Shown one piece after another: positions 12,026 to 22,314 of a stretch of DNA of 64,000 nucleotides. The notes beneath the pieces are model-generated. The model saw nothing but the letters and a program-made list of their open reading frames with translations. It was not told the DNA's origin and searched no databases. Origin of the DNA: Aspidapion aeneum (lineage: Eukaryota; Arthropoda; Insecta; Coleoptera; Brentidae); NCBI GenBank assembly GCA_963576565.1, contig CAUYVT010000086.1:28035-92034 (forward strand), given 5' to 3'. Within the stretch, counting starts at the first letter, position 1, and the number at the start of each line of letters is the position of its first letter. A program made the position numbers and the translations under genes.

Positions 12026-12247
12026 GTATGTCATTTGGAAGACGGCCAAATGTACGGAGTATGTGCGGCAGTACTAGGAGAGAACCGCACAGCTACCCTA
12101 ATTGCTGTTTCAGCTTGCGAAATATTTGTTATAAAAAAATCCGGAATAATGAATGCATTGGAAGCCTTTCCGGATTTAAAACAATACGTTATTGAAACCG
12201 CTATCATGAAACAAGAAGACGAGCGGTCTAGATCGTTTATCTATTAA
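12026..12247 (+). CDS. Last exon of the CNG/HCN-like channel: second half of the cNMP-binding domain and stop
   Basis: The exon starts after the acceptor TTTTATTAG at 12025 in phase 0 and ends at the TAA of 12245-12247, giving 73 codons. It reads VCHLEDGQMYGVCAAVLG, then ENRTATLIAVSACEIFVIKK, then a C-helix with FPDLKQYVIETAIMKQEDER, stopping soon after. This matches strands 5-8, the phosphate-binding cassette and the alpha-B/C helices. The cassette Arg is kept (codon 12086-12088, in NRTAT). The Glu that normally follows the Gly (FGE) is Val (codon 12059-12061, GTA), one base from GAA. The tail after the domain is very short compared with most HCN channels. The ligand may therefore be bound weakly or not at all (inference). 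Confidence 0.88.
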   Translation, partial: VCHLEDGQMYGVCAAVLGENRTATLIAVSACEIFVIKKSGIMNALEAFPDLKQYVIETAIMKQEDERSRSFIY

Positions 12248-12901
12248 GTACATTTTACAATGCAATGCACATTGGTTTCAGGATATATTTTTAGTGGCCA
12301 AAATACCATATATTAACGTGCACTATGTTTAGATTTTTCTTAATTGCACGCACAGAAGATGGGGATATTGAAAACAATATATTTTGTTTTTTTTTAACAT
12401 TTTTTTGTTTTTTTTAGGTCTTAAAGAATAGGTTGAAAAATTCTATCAATTAGTTAAAAAATTTTGTTGCTTTCCACGTAAATTTTGTGTGGTTTTAGCG
12501 TGTACTAAGTAAAAGTATATACACAGTTTATGTAGCCATAGAACATGCATTTCTAAAAACATTTTAAAAATGATCACAAAAATTATTTTAAATATAATTT
12601 AAAAATATATTTTTAAAATAGTGCCTAAAATATATTTTTTAAAATTTTAAAAGGCAATTTAAGAAAATTTCTACAAAAGGCCACACAAATTTTAGCTCAC
12701 TGTCATTTGAGGAAGTTTTTATATATTTTTTTATAAATCTCCCAAAAAAACAGTTAAACTTGTTAAACAATGGCCTCTTGATACTTCAAAATATCAAACA
12801 TTATATAAAATTATATAAAAATATGTATATTATAAAAAATATGATATAAGTGAAGATTAAAGAAATTTGCTCAGTGAAAAAATCTTCCTTTGTTTTAGCT
12901 C
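12248..12901. other. Downstream flank of the channel gene, AT-rich
   Basis: This should hold the 3' UTR of the channel transcript. I see no clear AATAAA close behind the stop. Runs such as TAAAATATATTTTTTAAAAT (about 12610-12650) are low-complexity. No ORF or repeat family is recognised. Confidence 0.4.
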
Positions 12902-13300
12902 CAGTGGCATGTGGTGAAATTTAAGAGAGGAAAGGCAGTTTTTTAATAACTAAGGGCTGGTTTTACACCTAACTAGCAAGTAGCAACCTAATGCACAATG
13001 GACAATCGATTAGTATATTAAAATGAAGAGATTAAGTACTAAATCTGTCCATTGTTCAGCAAACTTTTGTCAATAAAAAGCATACTAAGATATAATTATA
13101 CAACTGTACTGTTTCAGCGGCCACCACATTACCAATTATCTCAACAATTAAAATGTATCTGCTTCTATACATATACAAGGCGGACGCTAAATACATCGAG
13201 TTTGATTTCTAAAACATATAAATACAATTTAATTTGTATATATTTGTGATTTGTTAGGGGAAGCAATGCTTCCCTTGCTTAAATTGACCGCACGCCCCTG
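12902..13300. mobile_element. Probable hAT-type element with CAGKGGCRTG ends
   Basis: The left end CAGTGGCATGTGGTGAAAT matches the reverse of the right end (CAGGGGCGTGCGGTCAATTT read from 13300). A near-palindrome GGGAAGCAATGCTTCCC lies near the right end (about 13258-13275). No matching 8-bp duplication is visible, so ends or flanks have decayed. No coding sequence. Confidence 0.45.
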
Positions 13301-13693
13301 GGTTCTTCCTTTTCATTTTAAGGCTAATTTCACATGATGCCGATGATCCGCGTATCTTTGGTCAATCATTATAATAAAAGAAATTTACATACCGATCACA
13401 TATGGGACTGATATTTTTTTATTATATCGGACGACGGATTCTGCCGCCGTTAGTTAAAAGGCGGCAAAAATCCATTGTTTAACGGGGGTAGGATAATACG
13501 CGAACATGTGAAGACACAATTTAAAGGCGCGTTATAGCTAATAGAGATAAATAATAACTTAGTATTATTTTCTTCGAAAGTTTTTTACTATTAATTAAGT
13601 ACTAAAAACGGGTAATGGCTGGTTCACCACCATTTTGTTCCCTAAACTACCCCATACCAATTCAAAAATATTTTTAATTCTTTGAGTGCCATT
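13301..13693. other. Intergenic, with a small inverted repeat
   Basis: TTTCACATGATGCCGATGAT near 13329 and GCGAACATGTGAAGACAC near 13512 form a weak inverted pair that could bound a 190-bp MITE. The rest shows nothing I recognise. Confidence 0.3.
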
Positions 13694-13916
13694 CAGCGGC
13701 GTAGCGTGCCTGAAGGGGCGGGAGGGGCCGACAGCTAAAACGGGCGCCCAGCAAAAATCTTGCGACCAACAAAAAAAAAAGAAAAAAAGTCTTCATGTCT
13801 TTAGTTTTCTTTGACGCCCTCTCACTTTACCGTTACCGGCCCTGGTTACTTAGTAAAGCCTCGGGGCGGGGGGGGGTCGACAAACCTCCCGCCCCCCCCC
13901 CCACGCTACGCCACTG
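13694..13916. mobile_element. hAT-type MITE, CAGCGGCGTAGCGTGCC subfamily
   Basis: It begins CAGCGGCGTAGCGTGCCTGA and ends CCACGCTACGCCACTG, flanked by a perfect 8-bp duplication GTGCCATT at 13686-13693 and 13917-13924. The interior is shared with 55692-55939 (GGGCGCCCR, TCTTTAGTTTWCTTTGACGC-like words, C and G runs). Confidence 0.85.
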
Positions 13917-13924
13917 GTGCCATT

Positions 13925-14692
13925 CTACCAAAGTTTGACTTAAAGCCTTTTAAGTTTTAAATTTTGGCCACTTAATCAGTCTCCAGAAACCAGTATATAT
14001 ACTGGGTCATGGGTTATATTTGCGTGATCTTTATCAGGGTTTTTTGTAGGAAAAAATATTAAAAACAAAAGTTTCATAATTTCTACCATATTATCTTTTG
14101 GACTATGTCAGAAGTTTCAGATGCCAGTTCTTACGTCAAATTATGACAGCAACTTTCTTAAGCTAAAGGAAACACCCTGTATAATTTCTGACAGAACAAA
14201 AGACGTACTTATTTTCCCTGATTTTAAAAACATATAGTTTGTTATTACCTAGTTAAGCCTTTTTTGAGTTGTTTCATTTACAAATTTAAACTGCATCGAA
14301 GAAATAACTGGTATTTTTTCGATGACCACTGGCCAAGTCGATTATCATCAGTGCACTTTAACACTAATTTAAAACTAATATAACTCAGAAATGGCCTGTC
14401 CAAACTTTAACAACCTACATATTTTTTAAATAAGGGCAAAGATATCTTTAGTTCTAAATAAATGGATCCATGACGGATCTGAAACCTAGCCCAGTTTTCT
14501 GTAAATATATCCGAAATCAAAGCTCCTACAAACTTTTTAGTTATAACACAATTTAAAAAAAAAAACGCACGGTACTATATCCCGAAAACCGCATATTGAT
14601 GCGACGCTCCGTTAAAAAGTTAGCATTTTTAAAACTTTTTAATTGTCAAAAACTGTCATTAGCATTGATATTACCAAAATCTAATCAGCTCG
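13925..14692. other. Intergenic, with a degenerate MITE relative
   Basis: About 14040-14290 resembles the interior of the MITE at 4134-4699 (CACCCTGTATAATTTC, GATTTTAAAAACATATAGTT). Nothing else is recognised; there is no ORF above background. Confidence 0.35.
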
Positions 14693-14930
14693 TTGCAGTA
14701 TCGAATAATATTTTACCTGAAAATTTCATGCAAATCGGTTGAGCGGTTTAGGAGCTATCGCGTTATGGACAGATATACACACTCACACACAGACAGACAT
14801 CACGACGATATTGCTAGGGTAGGTCAAAATATACCAATGACACATTTTCGGCGTTATCTCAAAAAAAAATTGGTCGAAAACAATACCTTCTCTAACCATT
14901 GCTGTGCGGGCTAGGAAGGTAAAAATAATA
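14693..14930 (+). repeat. Dispersed repeat with CAGACAGACATCACGAC core, copy 1
   Basis: It shares an ordered set of words with 26455-26675 in the same orientation: TCGAATAATATTTTACCTGA, GAGCGGTTTAGGAGCTAT, CAGACAGACATCACGACGA, ACACATTTTCGGCGTTATCT and GCGGGCTAGGAAGGTAAAAA. No inverted ends or ORF, so the class is unknown. Confidence 0.65.
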
Positions 14931-15020
14931 TACATGGTGTTTCAAGATTAGATTAGAGCCCAACTTCTTTATGTTCAATTTAGCACTGTGCCTAAGAGTC
15001 ATTTACAGCCGTAATCCAAC

Positions 15021-17035
15021 TTTTTATTTTGAAATTTGTATTGGAAAACTTGGCTTTACGTTTATCTCAATTCTTTTTACGGAATGCCATTTTCGCGTAC
15101 GTGACTTTATTTTACATAAAATGTTTTTGTTATGATTTCACTTCTTTTTTAAAGAAATTGGATAATATTTATTAATATTCAAAACTTTTGAAATGCCTTA
15201 CTTAAAATTTTGAGGTTTTTTAATTTTTTTCATAGTTCCTACCAGCCTTCCAAAGCTCAGCTCTCTAGCGTTTCTGAAAGTGGACAATGTAACTTTGCAT
15301 AATTTTACATGTATAGGGGAGGGAAGTAAATTAAAATTTTCGTGGTTCTAATTTTTTTCCTATAGTTTTATCATAGTTCCTATCAGTCTTCCAATGCTCA
15401 CCTCTCTAGCGTTTCTGGAAGTGGGTAATGTTACTTTTAATTAACTTTACATTTATAGGGGAGGAGAGTAAATAAAAATGTTGGGGTTTTTAAATTTTTT
15501 CCCACGGTTTTATCATCGTTTCTATCAGCCTTCCAAAGCTTAAAAAAGCCTTTAACGTTTCTGAAAGTAGGCAATGTTACTTTTATATAAATTTACATTT
15601 ATAGGAGAGGGAAGTAAATTAAAATGTTGGTGTTTTTAAATTTTTTCCTATAGTTTTATCATAGTGTCTTTCAGTCTTAAAAAGCTTAGCTCTATAGCGT
15701 TTCTAGAAGTGGGCAGTGTTACTTTTACATATATTACATTTATAGAGGAGGGAAGTACATTAGAATTTTGGGATATTTAATTTTTTTTATAGCTTTAATA
15801 TAGTTACTTTCGGCCTTTCAAAGTTCAGCTCTCTAGCGTGTCTGCAAGTGGGCAATGTTACTTTTACATAACTTTACATTTATAGGGGAGGGAAGTAAAT
15901 AAGAATTTTGTGGTATTTAAATTTTTTCCTATAGTTTTATCATAGTTCCCAGCTCTCAAGCATTTCTGGAAGTGGGCAATGTTAATTTTAAATAACTTTA
16001 CATGTATAGGGGAGGGGAGTAAATTAGAATTTTGGGGTTTTTAATTTTTTTCTATAACTTTATTAAAGTTACTTTCGGTCTTCCAAAGATCAGCTCTCTA
16101 GCGTGTCTGCAAGTGGCCAATGTTGCTTTTACATAACTTTACATTTATAGGGGAGGGAAGTAAATTAGAATTTTGGGGTATTTAAATTTTTCCTATAGTT
16201 TTATCATAGTTTCCAGCTCTCAAGCATTTCTGGAAGTGGGCAATGTTACTTTTAAATAACTTTACATGTATAGGGGAGGGGAGTAAATTAGAATTTTGGG
16301 GTTTTTAATTTTTTTCTATAACTTTATTATAGTTACTTTCGGTCTTCCAAAGATCAGCTCTCTAGCGTGTCTGCAAGTGGCCAATGTTGCTTTTACATAA
16401 CTTTACATTTATAGGGGAGGGAAGTAAATTAGAATTTTGGGGTATTTAAATTTTTCCTATAGTTTTATCATAGTTCCCAGCTCTCAAGCATTTCTGAAAG
16501 TGGGCAATGTTACTTTTACATAACTTTACATGTATAGGAGAGGGGAGTAAATTAGAATTTTCGGGTTTTTTAATTTTTGTCTATAACTTTATTATAGTTA
16601 CTTTCGGTCTTCCAAAGATCAGCTCTCTAGCGTGTCTGGAAGTGGGCAAGGTTACTTTTACATAAATTTACATGTATAGGGGAGGGGAGTAAATTAGAAT
16701 TTTGAGGTTTTTTTGATATTTTCCAGGGGTTTGGTCATAATTTTTATCAGTCTGCCAAATTTCAGCTTTGTAGCATGTCTGGAAGTACAGTAGAATTTTG
16801 ATGATCTATACATGAGTGAGTGAGTGAGTGACAATTTCGACGTTTTTTGAAATTTCATAACTACTTTACTACTTTATGGAAAGATCTACGACTGTGCAAA
16901 GTTTGAGCGTAGCTCATTCCGAAGTGGAGTTTTAGATAGGTCAAATATTGGCTGAAATGTTTCAAGAAAAGATAGTTACGGCGCGCGAACTTGGCGAGGC
17001 ACAGCCGCATGCCGTGCCCTTAGATATGCGAATAG
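15021..17035 (+). repeat. Minisatellite-bearing dispersed repeat, copy 1 (11-12 units, partly higher-order)
   Basis: A unique head (TTTTGAAATTTGTATTGG, then GGCTTTACGTTTATCTC) is followed by about 11-12 tandem units of 120-140 bp. Each holds TCTCTAGCGTTTCTGGAAGT, AATGTTACTTTTACATAA and TATAGGGGAGGGAAGTAAAT. From about 15835 to 16690, long and short units alternate and form a dimer of about 265 bp repeated three times. The tail is TATACATGAGTGAGTGAGTG, a unique block, and GCGCGCGAACTTGGCGAGGC followed by a short GGCAC/GTGCC hairpin-like end. The copy at 56251-57795 has the same head and tail. Confidence 0.8.
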
Positions 17036-17265
17036 GCTATGCCATGTGAAGTGCCGCCATAAATCAGGAAAGGTAATAAAAATAGTTTTTTTTATATTTT
17101 TTGTTATTTCAACTTTATTTGTAATCTAACCTGTATAGTTGTTAGTTGTTAAATAGTTTTTTACATAGGTATGAGATGGGTTGTTTTCGACCCAATTGGG
17201 AAGACCGATACTACACACAAGTTATAGAAATATTAATTTTAAAAAATTTAAATAAAAAAAACTCT

Positions 17266-17461
17266 CTGCTTAATCTACCTGTACCTACTAGTCGCAGTTG
17301 GGTACAACATTGATAGGTATACCTATAATGTACGACATGTTCCTTTTAGTTTTGATGCCAAAGCGCACTTACGAAATTAGACAGTTTTGTATTTTTATGA
17401 ATTAGGTTATTGGGTAATTTTGTACCCAACTGCGACTAGTAGGTACAAGTAGATTTAGCAG
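17266..17461. mobile_element. Small MITE with 41-bp terminal inverted repeats
   Basis: The left end CTGCTTAATCTACCTGTACC continues into TACTAGTCGCAGTTGGGTACA. The right end is its reverse complement with two or three changes (TGTACCCAACTGCGACTAGT, then AGGTACAAGTAGATTTAGCAG). The 196-bp element has no ORF. The target duplication is unclear. Confidence 0.75.
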
Positions 17462-18182
17462 TTGGGTGGTTTTTTTATAAAAAAAAAATTTATTTCCAAC
17501 GTTTAGGTTTAATTCTTAATCTATTCATTTAACTAAATCAAGGTACCTAATTATTACCTAAATCACGTATTTGTCTCAAACATTGAACTATGCACAAAAG
17601 GAGGATAGGTACGTTTCTACAAACATTGAGTGAAAGTGAAGGATGGGGGAATTAGGTAAATGGTGTTAAAATCTTAAAGCGTGTGCAGAAAGAATTTTTG
17701 AAATCGCTCAATATTTGTGAAAGTTATAGCTACTACTATTAATAATAAGGGGGGGGAAGAGAGAGAGGGAAAGGAAGGGGGAACTAGTAAAATAGTGTTG
17801 GAAAAAGATCTTAAAGTGTGTGCAGAAACTACATTTGATAAAATTATGCGAATATTGTTTTTGTAGAGGATGGATTGGAAACACAGGATGGGAAATGGGG
17901 AGAGCAGAAAGGACTACAAAGGAATAACAGCAGATTAGAGGATATTTGCAATGGGTGATGAATTTTATTAAAATCGCCTGCAATTTAGAAAATTTGTATG
18001 CCTTAAAGCTTACATCGTGTGACCAAATGGCGTCTGATGACCGCTATGTTGATTCATGTGTAAAAAAATATAGCCTATAGCACCTTCCGGATCCGTAGCA
18101 ATTCAGCGACACCTTTTTTGTCCACATCGCGCTAATTTATCTTCGATCTCTGGGTAAAAACAATATACGTGTAAAAACCGAA
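17462..18182. other. Intergenic, with a diverged tandem pair
   Basis: ATCTTAAAGCGTGTGCAGAA at about 17672 recurs as ATCTTAAAGTGTGTGCAGAA at about 17811, suggesting an old duplication of about 140 bp. The purine-rich stretch at 17750-17780 (GGGGGGGAAGAGAGAGAGGG) is low-complexity. No gene seen. Confidence 0.4.
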
Positions 18183-18680
18183 CAGAGCTGGCTCTAGGTG
18201 GTCGAAGGATACCCTGGCAAAGAAGGAACGTGAAATACCTAGAGTTAGTTTTTAACAAGAAACTGACCTGGAACGACCAGGTATCGAACGCACTTCAAAA
18301 AGCAAGGGTAACCCACAGTAGGCTATACCCCTTGTTAAATGCCAGGAGCACTCTACACCGGAGAGTCAAATTACAAATATGGAGGCAAGTCGTAAAATAC
18401 AAATGGGAAGGCTACAAAGCTTTCAAAACAGAGTCGTATGACAAATAGCGGAAGCCCCTTGGTTTGTGCGTAACGTACAAATCAAGAGGGAGCTCAAAAT
18501 TGAGGATATCTCAGACACGTTCCAGGAGCAGAAGGAGACGGGTCGAGGGGCATCAAAACCCCGTGGTACAGGATGCGTTCCTGTACCGACCCGGAGACAG
18601 GCCAGGGACCTACAAAAGGCCCCTGGATGTCTAACAAAGTTGCGCCACAAGGGCGCCAAATTGAGGTTTTAAAGCTCATG
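18183..18680 (+). pseudogene. Jockey-like RT C-terminal fragment
   Basis: The translation KYLELVFNKKLTWNDQVSNA then RLYPLLNARSTLHRRVKLQI matches the RT thumb that follows the catalytic core. After a stop and probable deletion it resumes with AEAPWFVRNVQIKRELKIED, the usual C-terminal end of Jockey ORF2, then an unusual Arg/Pro-rich tail. The RT core and endonuclease are absent. Confidence 0.7.
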
Positions 18681-19062
18681 TAAATCCACATGGAAAAGTA
18701 CAGACTAGAAATGAAAGAGGTACATACCTGTCATGCACAAGCATTATATCTTCGTAGTAGTAGTAGCCATGGGAATTCCGCGAACCGTTCGCCGAATGGC
18801 TAGCATTCGAGGAATTCTTTGCGGTCAGGTTCGGCCCTTTCCAAAGAAGTGTTTGGGTCGCCACTCTGCTCGTTGCGCGGCTGAATGTACATTGATATAT
18901 TCAAGTCTATACGAGGTTAGATGAAGGAAGTTTTCCATATTTTTGTAAATTCTAAATGGTTCTATTTATTTTCCAATTACATTATTAAATATCACGTATA
19001 AAATAATCATTGATATAATACCTCTTTTCCTCTTTATCAATAGTAGTAGTGAGACCTTACTA
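18681..19062. other. Intergenic
   Basis: A TAGTAGTAGTAG microsatellite-like run lies at about 18754 and again at about 19040. Overlapping short frames on both strands look like chance. Nothing else is recognised. Confidence 0.35.
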
Positions 19063-19269
19063 GGTTATTATAACCTTTATTACGCTCTTGACCATCTTCA
19101 ACGCCCGAATTGTATCAACAAGTTTGGCACAAGCTGCGACGGTTCCCGGGTCCATCGGGATCGTTTCCTTAAGTGTGAAAACTGAATATTGGTTTGGGTT
19201 AAAAATTTCTATAATAATTACTTTGGGTTCTGATTTACACAGGTCGATAATACAGGTATAATTAACTTT
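19063..19269 (-). CDS. Unassigned 69-codon open frame, possible exon
   Basis: This - strand frame is open from just after a TAA (19270-19272) to a TAG at 19060-19062. It reads IIDLCKSEPKVIIIEIFNPN, then SVFTLKETIPMDPGTVAACA, then KLVDTIRALKMVKSVIKV. It is more GC-rich than its surroundings and has the mixed helix-like character of a real protein. A good donor (GTAAGG, 19060-19055) overlaps the stop, so a splice after ACC TA would bypass it. An in-frame ATG falls at MDPGTV. Acceptors upstream are weak. I do not recognise the family. It could be an exon of an unknown gene or a scrap of a mobile-element protein. Confidence 0.3.
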
Positions 19270-19384
19270 TTAATCGTATAACCGGCACTGCACTCCACTC
19301 TACTTTTTGTAGAAACTACACCTATTTACGCCCTGTTGACTCGGCTATCACTCACTCGTAGCCCTGCGGATTCCCTTGCCTGGG

Positions 19385-22306
19385 GGGGGGGATGGGACAA
19401 TTCGCCACGGCCGATTCGCCGCAGCCGATTTGCCGCGGCCGATTCGCCGCGGGACAATTCGCCGCGGGGACAATTCGCCGCGAGATTTTTTGTTTTATGA
19501 TATTATCATTGGCAATTGTTTAAACATTTTTATTTAGCTTGACTTCATATAATATATTTGTTTATTCGTGGTTATAACGTTTTTCAAATTTTTTCAACTA
19601 GGTATTCGGTGGTTAGTATACAATTCAACATTTTTTTATTAAAAAAATAAATAAAATGGTGGGTTTTATGAACCGATTTGCATCAAATTCGGAACTTTAA
19701 AATCTTTCAGGTCACTGATTATTATTTTTAACTTAAATTTATAAAAATCAAAATATCGGATCTAAAATGGCGGACTTTGGGGTGTTTCAGGTCGCTAATT
19801 ATGATGTTTACCTTAAAATTTAAAAAATCAAAATGGCGGTTCCACAATGGCGCACTTTCTTATTTATAAACCGATTTGCCTCAAACTTAAAACATCGCGG
19901 CGCCTAAGGTAACACAATACAATTTTTGACTAAAATTTAAAAACCTGAAAATGGCGGATTAAAAATGGAGGATTTTCCCATTTATGAACCGATTTGCATC
20001 AATCTCGGAACTTTGAGATCCTTTAGGTCGCTTATTATTATTTCTAACTTAAACTTTAAAAAAATCAAAATGGCAGTTCCAAAATGGCGCATTTTCTCAT
20101 TTATGAACCGATTTGCCTCAAACTTGAAACGTCGCGGCGCTTAAGGTAACTACATATAATTTTTGACTCAAATTTAAAAACCTGAAGATGGCTGTCTTAA
20201 ACAAGTAATTGAGAAAAGGAGCGCCAGAAATATAGAGACTCATGTTACCTTTGTGGACCTACAAAAAGCATATGATACCGTTCCAGGAGAAAAACTATGG
20301 ACACTGCTAGAGCAGACTAATATCAATCATAAATACATAAAAGCGATAAAAGAACTATACAAAGGGTCAAAATCTAAAATTAAAATTGGAAATCGACTTT
20401 CAAAAGAATTCCTGGTAACAAAAGGCTTAAGACAGGGATGTTGTATTTCTCCAACTCTTTTTAAAATATATATCGCAGTAGCTCTAAAGAACTGGAAACG
20501 GAAAGTGCACGGCATGGGAATACAACTTAACGACCGATTTACCATATACACACTACAGTTTGCTGACGACCAAGTAATTGTAGCTAATGATAAAGAGGAC
20601 ATGGAGTATATGATGAGAAAGTTAATGGAAGAATACCAAAAGTGGGGATTAACAGTGAACGTGGACAAGACACAGTACTTATGTATTGGAAACGAATCCA
20701 GTGAGTTAGAACTAGACAATGGACAAGTAATATCTCCATGCAATGAGTATGTATACTTGGGTCTCACATTTGATAAGACAGGAACAGACTGTAAAGAACT
20801 GGAAAACAGAATAGTAAAAGCAAAAAAGGTTATTGGATGTCTTAACAGTATTTTATGGAGCAGAGAGATAAAAAAGAATGTAAAATTTAACATATATGAA
20901 ACAATGGTGAAAAGCACGCTGTTGTATGGAATAGAGACTTGTCGCGTAACAGAAAAATACAAAACAAAAATGGACAGTGTCGAAATGGATGCAATAAGAA
21001 GATCAATGAGAATATCTAGAACAGATCACATAAGAAATGAGATCATAAAAGAAAGAATGGGAATCGAAGGGAGCATAACGGATGACATCACTAAAAGACA
21101 ACTGATATGGTACGGCCATGTACAACGGATGAACGACGAAAGATTACCAAAGCAGGTCCTAGAATGGCAACCAATAGGGCGCAGAAAAAGAGGGCGTCCT
21201 AAACTAGAATGGCAACAGTCAATCCAAAGATCAATGAGTCAAAAAAATCTGACAGAAGATGATTGTCAGGATCGAAGGAGGTGGAGAATAGGCGTCGGAC
21301 AACGTAGAAAAACGTTCTAAACCGACTAAATAAAAAAAATAAAAAGATGGCGGATCCAAAATGGCGGATTTCCCCATTTATGAACCAATATGCATAAAAC
21401 TCGGAACTGTGGGTGTTTAAGGTCGCTCATGATTTCTAACTTAAATTTTAAAAAAATGGCCGATCCAAAATGGCGGGCTTTTTAATTTTGGAACCGATAT
21501 TCCCCAAACTTGAAACTATGCGGTGCTTAAGGTCAATCAATACATATTTTGACTCAAACTTAAAACAGTCTGCATGGCGCATTAAAAAATTAAAATAATG
21601 ACACAATTATTGAAGATCCGGTTTAATTCCTTATTATTTAAAAGATTTTAGTACATCTTAATTTTTTATTTTTAATTTAAAATTAAATTATAGAATTTTT
21701 TAATTGAATTTAGTAGCTACCCAACAAACATTAACTTGATGGAATTGTAGTAATTTTGTACTTCAACTGCTGTCAAACTGTAAGCGCAAACGCCATTTTC
21801 ATGTTATTAAATTTAATTTAAAAATTGTATTGAGTTTCAAGTTTGAGGCAAATCGATTTATAAATAAGAAAGTGCGCCATTTTGGAACCACCATTTTAAT
21901 TTTTATAAATTTAGGGTAAAAATAATAATCAGCGACCTGAAAGATCTTAAAGTTCCGAGTGTTATGCAAATCGGTTTCTAATTTTAAAGTTTAAGTTAGA
22001 AATTATAATCAGCGACCTGAAAGATCTCAAAGTTCCGAGTTTGATGCAAATCCGCCATTTTAAAACCGCCATTTTGATTTTTTTAAAGTTTGCAAAAATT
22101 TTTATCAAACAAATAAACAAATATATTATATGTAGTCAAACTAAATAAAAATGTTTAAACAATTGCCAATAGTAATATCATAAAACAAAAAATCTTGCGG
22201 CGAATTGTCCCTGCGGCGAATCGGACTGTGGCGAATTGTCTCCTCGGCGTATCGGCCGCGGCGAATCGGCTGCGGCGAGTCGGCCGCGGCGAATTGTCCC
22301 CTACCC
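19385..22306. mobile_element. Foldback element, copy 3, near-complete, with target duplication
   Basis: This is the most complete copy. Both ends carry GC-rich arrays: on the left ACAATTCGCC and GGCCGATTCGCCGC words from 19395 to 19485, on the right their complements from 22195 to 22304. Inverted arms of AAAATGGCGG, CCATTTATGAACCGAT and GGTCGCTGATTATTATTT units follow. An 8-bp duplication TGCCTGGG lies at 19377-19384 and 22307-22314. A 5'-truncated RTE-like retrotransposon (20193-21343) is inserted in the left arm. Without it the element is about 1.76 kb. It has no transposase. The 8-bp duplication points to hAT or P-type mobilisation (inference). Confidence 0.8.
20193..21343 (+). mobile_element. 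RTE-like non-LTR retrotransposon, 5'-truncated, uninterrupted RT frame
   Basis: The insertion is bounded by the duplication AAGATGGC (20185-20192 and 21344-21351). The frame is open from the first base to the TAA at 21318-21320, 375 residues. RT motifs appear in order: FVDLQKAYDTVP (catalytic Asp), GLRQGCCISPTLF, LQFADDQVIVA (Ala-Asp-Asp at about 20561-20570), WGLTVNVDKTQYL and YLGLTFD. A C-terminal domain with RQLIWYGHVQRMNDERLPKQ and GRRKRGRPKLEWQQS follows, typical of RTE-type endonuclease/RT proteins. The endonuclease and the start are missing. The tail is A-rich (AAATAAAAAAAATAAA). Identity with the copies at 34561, 37149 and 52978 is very high, so the family moved recently. Confidence 0.85.
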
Positions 22307-22314
22307 TGCCTGGG

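Noticed and set aside
18423..18691. Several overlapping 60-78-codon frames on both strands
   Set aside because: Only the + strand frame continues the Jockey-like protein; the others are shadows.
20327..20962. 211-codon frame on the - strand opposite the RTE-like RT
   Set aside because: Antisense shadow of the RT frame; the same shadow appears opposite the other copies at 34980-35569 and 52938-53315.
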